35,000 bases of DNA from Neocallimastix lanati (nom. inval.) (Eukaryota; Neocallimastigomycota; Neocallimastigomycetes; Neocallimastigales; Neocallimastigaceae). The DNA is taken from the NCBI GenBank assembly GCA_016946835.1, contig JACVTC010000189.1, positions 110,001 to 145,000 of the forward strand, given 5' to 3'. Positions within the stretch are counted from its first letter, which is position 1. Every line of letters starts with the position of its first letter. A model generated the notes under the pieces. That model was not told the DNA's origin and did not search any database. It was given only the letters and a program-made list of their open reading frames with translations. Both the position numbers and the translations under genes were made by a program. Below, piece by piece: positions 12,000 to 23,595 of this stretch.

Positions 12000-12146
12000 C
12001 TAAATATGTTACGTTATATTTCATAGTATTGTGATAAGATTGCGATATAAAAATTATTATTATTATTATTATTATAAATATAAATATACATTTTTAAAAA
12101 ATTTTTTTTTTCTTTTTACAATATCTATATTATATTGAATTAATTA

Positions 12147-12420
12147 TTAAATTTCCATTTCCATTTCTAATGTTAACAATAATGATTCTTTACCATATCT
12201 GTCTTTTTTGTTTGGATTGACTTTAAGTTCAATTAAATGTTTTCCAATATCTTTATTTCTAATTTTACAACCACAGAATAATGGAGTTTTACCATCTCTA
12301 TTTTCCTTATTTTATATTCGCTCCTTCGTGTTCAATTAAATATTTATATTTTTACTTTCACATGAATAGTAGAGGTAGACTCAAGAGTTAATGATAAAAT
12401 ATACGATAATGGAGCACTAT
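12147..12420 (-). pseudogene. Ankyrin-repeat pseudogene fragment
   Basis: On the minus strand a frame ending at the TAA at 12147-12149 reads ENRDGKTPLFCGCKIRNKDI, then GKHLIELKVNPNKKDRYGKE and SLLLTLEMEMEI. DGKTPLF and the I-x-x-H-L-I-E-L helix followed by a short turn are ankyrin repeat hallmarks. Just upstream KYLIEHEGANIK is in another frame by one base (near 12310), and further upstream APLSYILS sits in a third frame ending in a stop. Several frame breaks in about 270 bp mark it as decayed. It has no start and no neighbouring exon that I can find. Ankyrin proteins are very numerous in early-branching fungi, so a dead copy is unsurprising. Confidence 0.65.
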
Positions 12421-12935
12421 TAAATATTTATTATTATTATTATTATTATTATTTGTTATAATTACTACTATTATTATTAATATTAATATTATTATTATTA
12501 TTATGATTACTATTACTATTACTATTATTATTATTATTATTATTATTCAAGATTATAGGGTTCCGACCAAGAAATACACTAAATGTAATTAATATTTTAT
12601 TTGGTTATTATTATTTAATAATTTTTTTTTTTTTATTTTAATACATATGTCAAAAAAATTTTATATTTTATATTTAAAAATTAAAATATTTAACATGTTT
12701 AATATATATTTAAATATATTTTTATATATGTAATCAAGTGTATCATACATTTTATTAATATATGATTTAATAATATATTATATTTATAATACTTTTTTAA
12801 TAGAAATTGAAATAAAAATTCTAAAAATATTAAATTATGTCCAATATACCAAAAAAAAAAAAAAAAAAAGACATAATTATTAATATATATACATATATAT
12901 ATATATTTCACCATTCCTAAATGGACTATAAAAAA

Positions 12936-12997
<62 letters not shown>

Positions 12998-13161
12998 TTA
13001 TTTATTTATTTTATTTAATGAATATAAATTATAAATGAAAAAAAATATTTTTCAATAAATTTATATATTAAAAAACTAAAAATTATTTATCTATTATTTT
13101 AATGTAATAATAATATATATAACCAATAAAAATTATAGAAATAATATATCAGAATATTAAA
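12421..13161. other. A/T-rich region upstream of the TLDc gene with AAT array and a 56-nt T-run
   Basis: A TTA/AAT array occupies about 12428-12547. A 56-base T homopolymer runs 12940-12995 and is followed by a TTTA tract. Between them is A/T sequence without a coding frame. A GGGTTCCGACC word at 12558-12568 is isolated. The TLDc promoter must lie in the last few hundred bases, which show nothing distinctive. Confidence 0.6.
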
Positions 13162-14256
13162 ATGGCAATTACTCCAATAATAAAGAATCTAACATTTGAT
13201 GCTTTTACTGAAGATTTAAAAAAATATGAAATTACAATTTCAAGATCTAAAGAGGAAAATCTTTTAATTAAAGCAATTTATAAGAATGGATTAATTATTA
13301 AAGAATATACTATAACGTATACATTAATTAAATTGAAGACCATTCATATATTTAAACTATTTGATTCAGTAGATGATTGTATACTTTTTATGTCCGATAC
13401 ATTAAAATGTAATAAATTAAGAGAAATAAATTGTAAATTAAAAGAAGAAGAAGATAAAGGCATATTAATTATTCCTATTGAATTAGGAAGAATAAATGAA
13501 ATTGAATTTGAATTATTAGGTAAAGAAAAAACTATTAAAGATTCTGTAGATTATGCTTTAGAATTAATAAATAAAATTTATAATGAAAATATTGAGTTAA
13601 AGACGGAAATTGAAAATCTTAAAAAAGATAAAGAAAACATATTATCGAAGTTAAGTAAATTAGAAGAAGAATATGAAAATTTTACGAAGATAAGAAATAT
13701 ACCAGTAGATAATTTATTAGAAAATGAACCAGTAGATAATTTATTTAACGATTCAGTTATTGTTACTAAAAATGAAAATAGAATGATATATAATTGGATT
13801 AATGAAAATAACATTAAGTGCAAATTATTATACAGAGCTTCAACAAATGGTGATTCTCCAACTTCCTTTCATTCATGTTGTGATGGAAAAGGGCCTACTA
13901 TTACCTTTATTAAGACAGATGATGGTAAAAGGATAGGAGGTTTTACAAAAATATCATGGTCATCACCATCTAATAACTATAATTATAAAGCTGATCCAGA
14001 TTCATTTATTTTTTCTTTAGATACATGTCAAAAACTTGAAAAAGTGGGTAATAGAGAATTTGCTGTATGTCACTATTCAAATCGTGGTCCAACTTTTGGA
14101 GGAGGTCATGATATATTTATTTTTAGTGAATGTAGAACAAATTCAAAAAGTTATTGCTATCCGGGATTTACATATAAATCAATTAGTACAATGAAACCAA
14201 AATGGAAGAATTATTTTAAAGTTGATGATTATGAAGTGTACTTAATTGAAATTTAA
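13162..14256 (+). CDS. TLDc-domain protein with N-terminal globular region and coiled coil
   Basis: A single-exon frame of 364 residues. Residues about 199-364 form a TLDc domain: LLYRASTNGDSPTSFHSCCD, KGPTITFIKTDDGKRIGGFT, ISWSS, then SFIFSLDT, FGGGHDIFIF and a C-terminal YEVYLIEI strand. TLDc proteins are linked to oxidative-stress resistance and, for several members, to V-ATPase binding; the role of this one is unknown. Residues about 135-178 are a predicted coiled coil (heptads in ELKTEIENLKKDKENILSKL). Residues 1-130 alternate short beta-like strands with one helix and match no family that I can name. A small internal duplication, PVDNLLENE/PVDNLFND, sits between coil and TLDc domain. 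ATG 13162 is preceded by AAA and starts the frame. An AATAAA follows the stop directly (14259-14264). It is clearly less A/T-rich than its surroundings and intact. Confidence 0.88.
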   Translation: MAITPIIKNLTFDAFTEDLKKYEITISRSKEENLLIKAIYKNGLIIKEYTITYTLIKLKTIHIFKLFDSVDDCILFMSDTLKCNKLREINCKLKEEEDKGILIIPIELGRINEIEFELLGKEKTIKDSVDYALELINKIYNENIELKTEIENLKKDKENILSKLSKLEEEYENFTKIRNIPVDNLLENEPVDNLFNDSVIVTKNENRMIYNWINENNIKCKLLYRASTNGDSPTSFHSCCDGKGPTITFIKTDDGKRIGGFTKISWSSPSNNYNYKADPDSFIFSLDTCQKLEKVGNREFAVCHYSNRGPTFGGGHDIFIFSECRTNSKSYCYPGFTYKSISTMKPKWKNYFKVDDYEVYLIEI

Positions 14257-14587
14257 AAAATAAAGCAATTATAATGAAATCTTAAAAATTTATTTAATAA
14301 ACAAATATATATATTACATAATTATTTTTATTCAGTATAAAATTATTAGATGAATATTTATGAATTTTTATTTTTAAAAAATAATAAATATATAAATAAA
14401 TAACAAATAATAAATAATTAAATAATTGAATATTAAATAATATATAATAAATAATTAAAAATTAACAATAAAAAATAATAGAAAAAATTAAAAATAGAAA
14501 AGATAATAATTTAATAATTATATGTTCGGAAAACACTAATTTATTTTGTGACTTAATTTTAATAATATATATAAAGATGTCTTTTTT

Positions 14588-14619
<32 letters not shown>

Positions 14620-14728
14620 TTTGCGTTAGGACAATACTTAAATCAGTATATATTGTTCAAACCGAATATATATTAAAATGAATTTTTTTTTTTATATCCT
14701 AATATGTTAAATAAATAAAAAACTAATT
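14257..14728. other. A/T-rich 3' flank of the TLDc gene
   Basis: It contains TAAA/TAAT runs (about 14380-14460) and two adjacent T-runs (14581-14599 and 14601-14622), with a short mixed segment GCGTTAGGACAATACTT at 14623-14639. No coding frame is seen. Confidence 0.6.
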
Positions 14729-14738
14729 GATATACTAG

Positions 14739-14790
<52 letters not shown>

Positions 14791-15145
14791 GACAGGGAAG
14801 AGAATACACTTCCAAAACTTTATTAATTTTATTTTAAAAATACATGTAGGTGAAAAGTACATTTGAAATTAAAAATAAAAAATTTAAAAAATAAAAAAAA
14901 TAAAAAAGCTCGAAAATACTATGTATTTCGGCAAGTTGTACTATGCGGGAATTTTTCCCTTCCTAATAAATAGAAAAGAAATAAAACCTAGAAGTAACAT
15001 CTTTAAAATAGATAGTTTGGTGTCCACTAAACTCTCCCCGGATTCATCATTTATTGAACTACTAGGGCAAGATTCATCCTTCGTAGAAGGAGATGCTGAT
15101 CCTGTATTATCATTATGCCTTATCAGTACGACGATATACTAGAAA

Positions 15146-15146
<1 letters not shown>
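14729..15146 (-). mobile_element. Retroposed 3' end of an mRNA (processed pseudogene) with poly(A) and 14-bp target-site duplication
   Basis: GATATACTAGAAAA occurs at 14729-14742 and again at 15133-15146. Immediately right of the left copy is a 45-nt T-run (14743-14787), which is a poly(A) tail if the insert is read on the minus strand. An AATAAA (minus, 14819-14824) lies about 31 nt before the tail, and the minus strand upstream of that holds an open frame ending in TAG (14941-14943). Tail, signal, 3' UTR, coding end and flanking direct repeats in this order are the signature of a 5'-truncated cDNA inserted by target-primed reverse transcription. The enzyme source is not in this window. Confidence 0.7.
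14941..15132 (-). pseudogene. C-terminal coding fragment of a Ser-rich, single-pass membrane protein
   Basis: Within the retroposed segment the minus frame encodes NDNTGSASPSTKDESCPSSS, INDESGESLVDTKLS, then a hydrophobic helix ILKMLLLGFISFLFI, a short basic tail RKGKIPA and a stop. The start is missing because the copy is truncated at the right target-site duplication. The layout (acidic/serine stalk, one membrane helix, short tail) fits the C-terminus of a type I or tail-anchored membrane protein; the parent is not recognised. Composition is richer in G/C than the flanks, as expected for coding sequence. Confidence 0.6.
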
Positions 15147-15190
<44 letters not shown>

Positions 15191-15303
15191 GCTATAGAGC
15201 CTAATGAGCAAATGAATATTTAATCAGGAGATATATCTTTATTTAAAATCTCTCCTATTTTTTAACCCTTTTTTAAAAATTTTAATAAATACTATTTTAA
15301 TAA

Positions 15304-15370
<67 letters not shown>

Positions 15371-16009
15371 ATATATATATATATATATATATATAGATAA
15401 ATAATTAAATAATTAATATATATTAATAAGTAGATAAAAAAGGAGAAGTCACAATTTTTTTTTAGTGATTTTGTTTTATATAATTTTTAATTTTTTTTTT
15501 TTTTTATTTTATTTAATAGATATTATTATTATTATAATTATTATTATAGTATGAAAAAAAAAAAAAAAAATAGATTTTATAAATTTTAATTCAAAACTTT
15601 TTTTTTTTTTTTTTAAAATTTTTTTTTTAAAAAAAAAAAAAAAGGATGAATGAAAAAAAAAAAAAAAATTTTTTGATATATCATTTTTTTAAAATACAAA
15701 TATTATATTTATATATATATAATATATATACATAGATATATATAATATATTTTAAAACATCTAATACTTTTTTTTTTTTTTTTTATTTTTTATTATTTTT
15801 ATTTTATATTTTATTTTATTTTTATCTTATAATAAATATTATTATGTAACTTGTAAAAAATTATATAATCTTGTTTTAATTTGTTTATAATAGTTATATA
15901 ATTATTATTATTATTATTATTTTTTAATGTCAAAATAGTATTAAGTTATTTAAAGATTTTTTTTTTTTTTTTTTTTTAATTTTATTATATTTATTATAAC
16001 AAAGATCAA
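15147..16009. other. 3' flank of the spectraplakin-like gene: T-run, AAAT array, A/T-rich
   Basis: A 37-nt T-run (15150-15186) follows the right direct repeat. Next comes about 55 bp of mixed sequence (AAATGCTATAGAGCC...), an AAAT array at about 15304-15372 running into an AT dinucleotide array to 15394, and many homopolymers. On the minus strand an AATAAA lies near 15239-15244, some 50 nt before the T-run. No gene is seen. The 3' UTR of the minus-strand gene ending at 16010 must enter this region. Confidence 0.6.
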
Positions 16010-19000
16010 TTATTTTTTATTTGTTTTTGATGTAGCAAGCTTTTGGAGTACACTATATGATGTATTTGCAGCTTCATTACGGTCAAACTCAACTACTTGT
16101 CCTTGAGTACCTTCTTCAGCAATGGAAGCATCTTCAGGAGCAAATGATCTTACTAATGGAATTCTATGTTCTAAATTACTATGTTCCAATAAGAATTTAC
16201 CTAATTCTATAATTATAAGTATATCATTATAGATATATATTATTAGTATTAATATTTTTTATTATGGTTTATTTTTTTATTTTATTTATTTTTATTATTA
16301 TTATCATTATTATTATTTTATAATTTATATATATATATATATATTTAATTTAGTTTAAATCTTAATATAAATATTATATATACACATGATATATTAAAAT
16401 GAATATAAGTATATATATATATATAGTTATAATAATAATGAAAAATAATATTTATGTTTAATAAAATAAAAAAAAAATTTTTTTATTTTTTTTTTTTATT
16501 TATTTACCTTGCCATCCTCCACCGACACGAACCATAATAAGTCCAGATCTTAAATAACGACAATAACAAAGTTTTGGAATAATTTCACCAAACCAATATT
16601 TTCCTTCACTATCCGCTTTTGTTACTTTAATAGATCTTGGACATTTATTTACAATTCGTGCCACTTCAACATCTAATTTATCATTTGGATCAGGAATATA
16701 ATCATTTACTGGTATAAAGACACGAATTGGTCCAGAAGGAAGATTTGTAGGAGCAGGTGGTGGGGTAGGAGAAATAGAGGGATAAGGTGATAGTGATGGT
16801 GAAGGTGACGGTGATGTATTAAAATAATTTTGTTTCTTATTTTTCTTTTTAGCGTCACTGCTTGAAGGTGTTGTAGAACGAACTCTATTACGTGATGGTG
16901 TACGACTATTTGATGGTGTAATGGATCCTGTTCTTAATACGGAAAGTCGATAGTTACTACTGCTATTATTACTTGTAGTACTACTAGCTCTTGTACGATT
17001 ACTTCTTGGTATACCTGAACTATAGGATTGACCTTCTGACTTTGATATTAATTTAGCACTTAAAAGATCTTTTCTTCTTTTCACTTTTGATTTTATTGCT
17101 TCCCATTTCTTTTCAATTTGATGTTGTCTTTCTAATACTTTCCAATCATCCTTTGATTTGTTCGTTTCGTCCATGCTGTTATTATAGGTATTCATATTAT
17201 TATCTTTATTGAGTTCTTCTTCACTATCCTTTATATTTTCTATTTGTTCCTTAGCTTCCTCAATCATCTTAAAGATACTTGCATTAAAGTACATTGCTTT
17301 ACTATCCAATACAGCTAAGGCGGTTTCAATATCATTTCTAGTCATACTACTACTACTTTGATTATCAATAATCTTATTAAATTCTGAAATTTGCTGTTCA
17401 ATTTTGTCTGTAATCTTATTATGATTTTGTACATATTTTAATATTCTTAATTTTATTTTTCTTTCATTTATAATTTCAATTAAGATATCGGCTTGGGTAT
17501 GAAGATTACTTAACTTCTTATGGAATACATTATATTCATTTGAATTAAGGTCCTCTAATTTATTTAATTCCTTTTCGAATAAAGAAAGTTTTGGATAAAC
17601 ACCAGCAATTAACTCACCTTCTAATCTACCAAAGGCAATATTAAGTTGATCCTCATTTTTATCATTAATTTTTTTATTATTATTTAATTGACCAACATTG
17701 AATATACGCTCCTTAATACCCGATATTAATTCATTAATTTCCTTAAGGTCAAGATTATACTTCATTTCTCTTTCCTTTTGTGATTTATTATTCTTTATTG
17801 ATACTAATAATTCATTAATAATATCCCATTCGGAAAGAATAATGTTTGAACGTTCCTTCACAATCCAAATATAGTTACCTTTTTCTTTTGCTTTAAGAGT
17901 GGAATCATTAATAATAGATTTTACCTTTTCAGTCATTGTTTGGTAATCCTTAATTGAACTATAGAAAACTTCCATACGATTCTCTAATTCATGAATGGTA
18001 TTAATTTTATTAATTTTATTATCTTTGGATTTATTCATCATAACTTGTAATTTTTTATTCGCTTCATCCATCCATGCAAAGATTTCAAAAGTAGCTTTGT
18101 CATGAGAATATATTCTTTTAATTATATCAATACGATGACTACCATTAATTATTGTTTCATTAACAGAATTTAATCTCTTTTCAATTATTTGATATTGACT
18201 ATCAAGTGATGGAATGCTTTTAAAAGTATTTTCATAAGTTTGACGTAAAGTATTCATATCTTTTTTATTTTGTTGTAATTCCATATTTACAAAACTATGA
18301 AGTTTGATAGCATCTCTTAAAGCTGTTTCTGTTTCTGTTTCAATTTGAACTTGACTTTTGGTTTTGGTTGTGGTTTCGGTTTCGGTTTCGATTTCAGTTT
18401 CAATTTCAGTTTCTATATTTATTAAATCTTTTTTATTTGTATCTAAAATATCATCATTAGTTTTCATTAAGGATTCAATGTTAATTATTGGAAGTGAATC
18501 AATATCGTTAATGAAGGAATAATTTTTTGAATCATTCATTGTTTCCATTAAAAGAGAAGCCTTTGGTAAATCACGCATAGTTGATGTACACCATAAATCA
18601 ATCCTTTCTAATTCTTGATTAATTGTATTAACAATTTTAATTTTCATTACATTCTCTTGTGAATCTTGAATAGATTTACGATTTTCGTCTATTCTTTTTT
18701 GAAGATCATCGGACCGTTTTTTAAGATTCTTAGCATTTATGATTTCTATTTTATTATTTGATATATCCATAGGAATAGTGTGGTCTTGTTCATCTACTAT
18801 TTTCTTTAAGCTCTTTTCCAAGTTATTCAATCGATCATAGAGGGCGATATACATATTATCATCAATTTCTTCATAACTAATCATTTCAGAAATATCATTG
18901 ACATCAGAAGTAATATCCAACAGCTTTTCTTGCCATTGTTGATATTGACTAGCACGATTTAAAAGTTTATCAGTAATCAGTTTCATTTGTTCAATTTCTT

Positions 19001-22000
19001 CATATAGGGTATCTAACTTAGTATGGCAATCATTAATCCAACTACCATAGGATTCACGAGTAACTTGTGGTACAATTTCATTAAAACTATTAAGCAGTTC
19101 GTCCTTAATGGTATTTAATGTTTTTAATTTATTGGAAATTTCATTGGATATTTGGAGGGAAAGGGAAATTTGATTATGAGACCAAGTTTTAAGATTAGTC
19201 TGATTAGTGGTATCATTATCATTGATAATAGCGAATTCATCAGATTTCAAGTTCTCTCTTAATGTTGAATTAGTAACAGTTATCCATTCTTCTAAACTGT
19301 TCAATTGAATAATCCATTGTTCCAATTGCTGTGAGGTTTCAAAGAAGCGACGTTTTTTGTATTCAAAAAGTTCTTGAAGAGATCCTAACGATTCACCGAT
19401 ATTGATTAAATACCAATTCCTATTGAATATATCCAATTCAGCTTTGAAGTGAAGAGATTCAGCATGAGTTTCAATTTCATTTAATTCATTCTTTAATTTT
19501 TCATGAGTTTCTTCTCTGAAACTCACTTGATATTCCCAATCACGTATAACGTCATCAACTGCCTTACCAAATTGAATGGCTGGATTATCTTCCAAATTGA
19601 CGGTAATATTTAATTCTTCAGCCTTTTCAATCTTCTCTTCTAAATTCCACATTACCGCTTCGGATTCCTCCATTTTTTTAATCCAGAGAAGAATCTTCAA
19701 CCTAATTTCTAAACGATTTTTCAACACTTCTAATTTATTATTTAAATTATTCCAAAGATAATTTACCTTTTCTTGATAGTCATGGATAATTGTTAAACTA
19801 TTTTCTGAAAGAACACCTTTAGAAATATTATCGCTAGATAAAATTTTATTGGAATAGGTATTAAGGTGTTCATAGGTAATTTCAAAGCGTTTAATAGTTA
19901 TTTCTTCCTTGCTCAAGTTTTCAATAATATCATTAATAATAGTTTCTTCCGTTTGATATGCCGTTCTAATTTCATCTTCCGGAATATCTTCAATATTTTC
20001 AGCTATGAACTTTTGTTTAATATATTCACAACGAACGGTTTGATCATCGATACTCTTATTGAAATTCTCTAAAACGTCATAATTTTCAGTAATCCAATTC
20101 TTTACATCACGACTTTGTCTAATATAATTTTCAAATAATATCTTTGAACGCTTCAAACTTACAATTTGTTCTTGTAATTTCTTAGCCTTTTCCTTTAATT
20201 CATTAATATTATTTTTAATATTAGAAATGATAATTTCCTCCATGACAATTCTCTTTTCAGATTGATTACCTATAAGATTTTCAGTTTTTTCAAATAGATT
20301 TTTATTAATATTAACGTTTTCAACTTCATGAAGTTCACTTTCAAATTGACTAATGATATCATCCTTAGCTTTAACATTTTCTATTGAAACATCCTTTTCA
20401 TTAACCGTTAAATCAACGAATTTATTTATTCTTTCACTGAGACCTGCAAGAAGAGCTTCAGCACTATTATATTGATCAATTATTTCATTGGATTGATGGG
20501 CAAAAGAAAGCTCTTGCTTAATAATATCGTTAATTTTCACAAAGAAAGCACTAATATTTTTATAACGACTCATAATTTCTTCGGGTTTATTATAGAGAGA
20601 ATTATTCGTATGTTTTATGGTACCCACTGAAAGTGAAAGGTTATCTATATTTCCTTTTCTTATAAACTCATTATTTGAATTTAAAAGACATTCGAATGGA
20701 GATACTACCTTAGAAGTTGGCGAATTTTGAACGGATTCATTTAGAGAATTTGATATTTGAGAAATCATTGAACTATTACTAGAAAATATTAATGATCTTA
20801 AAGTTTTTACTAATTTATCAGTATTTTGTTTTGCAGATTTCACAAGGGGTTCTCGTGTTTTAATTTCTTCTTGATATGCTTCAAAGGTTTGAAGAGCTTC
20901 ATAAATATATTCAAAAAAATGATCCTTTGGTAAATGTTCCATGGAATGATCAGTAATATTTTCATAAAGTTCAATATATTTATTTAATTTATCCTTTACA
21001 CTAATAATCCATTGCTCAAGGGTAATAATTTTATTTTTTTCTTCCCAGTTTGTAATAAGATTTTTAATCAATTCTTCTAATACATTTTCATAATGACCAT
21101 TTAACCTTTTTGTTTTTTCCATTACCGTATTGGCAATAGTGGAGAGCTCTTGTTTAATTTTTTTAATTTTACTTTCTTGATATTTTGTAAATCTGGTACT
21201 ATCATTGCTAATATTAGAATAAGGATTAGAATTAGATTTATTTTCAGAAGATTTAGATGATTCCGGTGACTCCGATGATTCAGAAAGAACAAGAATTTCT
21301 TTATTTAAAAGATCATGTTCTTTAACAACAGAATTTTCAACAATATTTCCTATATTTTGTATTAATTCCAATTTACGATTAACAATATTTGCGGCTTTAG
21401 AATGAATTCCTTTCATGATTGATTCGTAATTGTCCAACTTATCTATACTTTGCTTTTGAAGGATTAAAAGATTATCAAGATCATCATTTAAGGAGGCTAT
21501 TTCATTATTTAATGTCTTACTTGGAAGATTGACTTCATTGTATATTTTCTTACAAACAATAATATCAGTACTTCGGATATGAATTATTTCCATTAATTTA
21601 CGTTCTGCTCTATTGAATTTTTGTAATTGATATTCTATGAATTTCCTTATGATTTCTGGTAATAGCATGTAATTTTCATTTCCATCTTCATATGCTTTAT
21701 GACTTTCTTTAGTAAGCATTGATGGTAAAGTATGGTCTTCATTCAAGCTCTGTACTTTATCTAATAAATCCTTATTTTTGGACAATATATTTTCAAAAGT
21801 ACTAATTTTGTTCATTGAATCTAATATATTTTTTTTGGAGTTAATTACTCTTCTATACCTTGAACCATTCTTAAATTCTTTATGATAATCCTCTAAACGG
21901 CTTTGTTCTTTTTCAATGTCTTCTATTATTTTTTTATCCAATTTAGATTCAAATCCAAATGGTACCTCATATGAACCTCCTGAAGAGTATTTCTTTATTT

Positions 22001-23549
22001 TTTCTTCATTATCAACACGAAGTTTATCCGTTGCAGAAATCCATTCAAATAATTGATGATAAACATTATACCATTCAGTAGTTTCTGTTAGTAATTGTTG
22101 AATGTCTAAATATTGAGTATGGCAGATTGAGTTGTAGTAATCAATAATGCCTTGATTAAATTGAACATATTCCTTTGAAAAATCAGTAATTTCCTTACAT
22201 ACGTCATTATTTTCCATGTCAACTATATCCATATTTGAGATTGAAGAAATATTATAAACTTGACTAATTCTTTTCAAAAAATTTCTTTTAGTAACAGCAT
22301 CCTCATCCAGCTGCATTAAATTTGCATATATGACTTCTTTAAGTTGTTGTTGAATGTTGAAAATTACTGGTTTCATTAAGGAAATATGTTCAATTTCATC
22401 TAATTCTAATTCCGAATTATCGCAAATCATCTTTCTAATAACTGTATATATAGATGAATAAATCTTTTTTAATTCATTGTTTATACTATTATTACTAGTT
22501 AAGGTATCTACTAATTGGGATATAATATTTATTTTGTCAGTATACCGTTTACTAATATCTAATAATGCATTTGCTTTAAGATTATATGCTACTAATCTTT
22601 TCATAACAAGAGGTGTTTCATTTGTTTCTCTTTGAATAAGTGATGAATTCATTTCTATGACTTCGTTTTTTAATAGAGTTAACTGCTTAACATTATTATC
22701 TACTTCATCTACTTTAATATTTATTTGTTGTTGTGGAATTAAATTTAAGAATTTTTTTAAACTATTACAGAGATCCACGTAGTGGCTCCATTGATCATTT
22801 TCAAAATTAATAAGTTGTTGATTAAATGTAGGAACTTCGTTTTCCGAACGTATACTTATAATCTGAGATAAATTTTGAAAAAGACTAGTCATTTGTTGAT
22901 TAAATATTTCTTGAGTATTTTTAACTTCTTTAATATTATATTTATTTAATTCAAATCCTTCTTTATCAATTTGTGATGATTCTATGGTAATGCTATTTTC
23001 ATTAATATTTTTTATTTTAATATTCCAATTTTCAAATATTGATTTTAATTGTTTTTTAATTTTATCTTCAATAACTTCAAATGATTCGTTATTAAATTGA
23101 TTTTTTCTACTATTTTCTAAAAATTGGTGAATACTTCTATTTTCTTTAGTCCAACTTTCTTTTAATAGATTGACTTTTTTATCTATTAGATTGTTTAAAG
23201 TTTCTTGCGTTGGCGTAATTACACTATCAATGAATTTATAAATTGATAAATTAAATTCTTTCAAACCATTGAATAAAATATCATGAATTGAATATTTTGG
23301 AATATAGCATTCCAAAGAATCATCCATCATTGATAGGGAGCTACTTGATTCATCTGTACTATCTTCAATTTCAGAACCTTCATAACTAACAATATCATTT
23401 TTAATTTCTCTCCATAATCTATCAAAGTTACTTTTATTTAAACTTTGTTTATTTTTCTCGTTAATACCTAAAAGATGAATAAGAATAATAATAAGAATAA
23501 GAATTATAATAATAATTAACATAAATTTATAATAATAATAATAATAACA

Positions 23550-23595
<46 letters not shown>

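Larger units (their letters stand above)
10251..12146. other. Gene-poor A/T-rich region with a GC-richer island, a palindrome and possible gene relics
   Basis: No intact gene is visible. The stretch includes the 10760-10876 island, a possible decayed ORF near 11181-11525, a TAAA array at about 11550-11598, T-runs and the 11950-11999 palindrome. At 10492-10563 a short frame encodes MKDLEKRIRQVRYRKK followed by Ile and a stop; it is too short to call. Confidence 0.6.

Noticed and set aside
12547-12570. GGGTTCCGACC as a tRNA B box
   Set aside because: Flanks do not form a T arm or acceptor stem and no A box lies upstream.
12940-12995. 56-nt T-run as another retroposed poly(A) tail
   Set aside because: I found no flanking direct repeat and no coding or UTR-like body beside it; many homopolymers here are probably slippage products.
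13578-13823. Minus-strand frame inside the TLDc gene
   Set aside because: Shadow of the TLDc coding sequence with no domain of its own.
14921-15142. Plus-strand 73-codon frame of mixed composition
   Set aside because: The opposite strand gives a Ser-rich stalk, a membrane helix, a stop, an AATAAA and a poly(A) in order, which explains the segment better.
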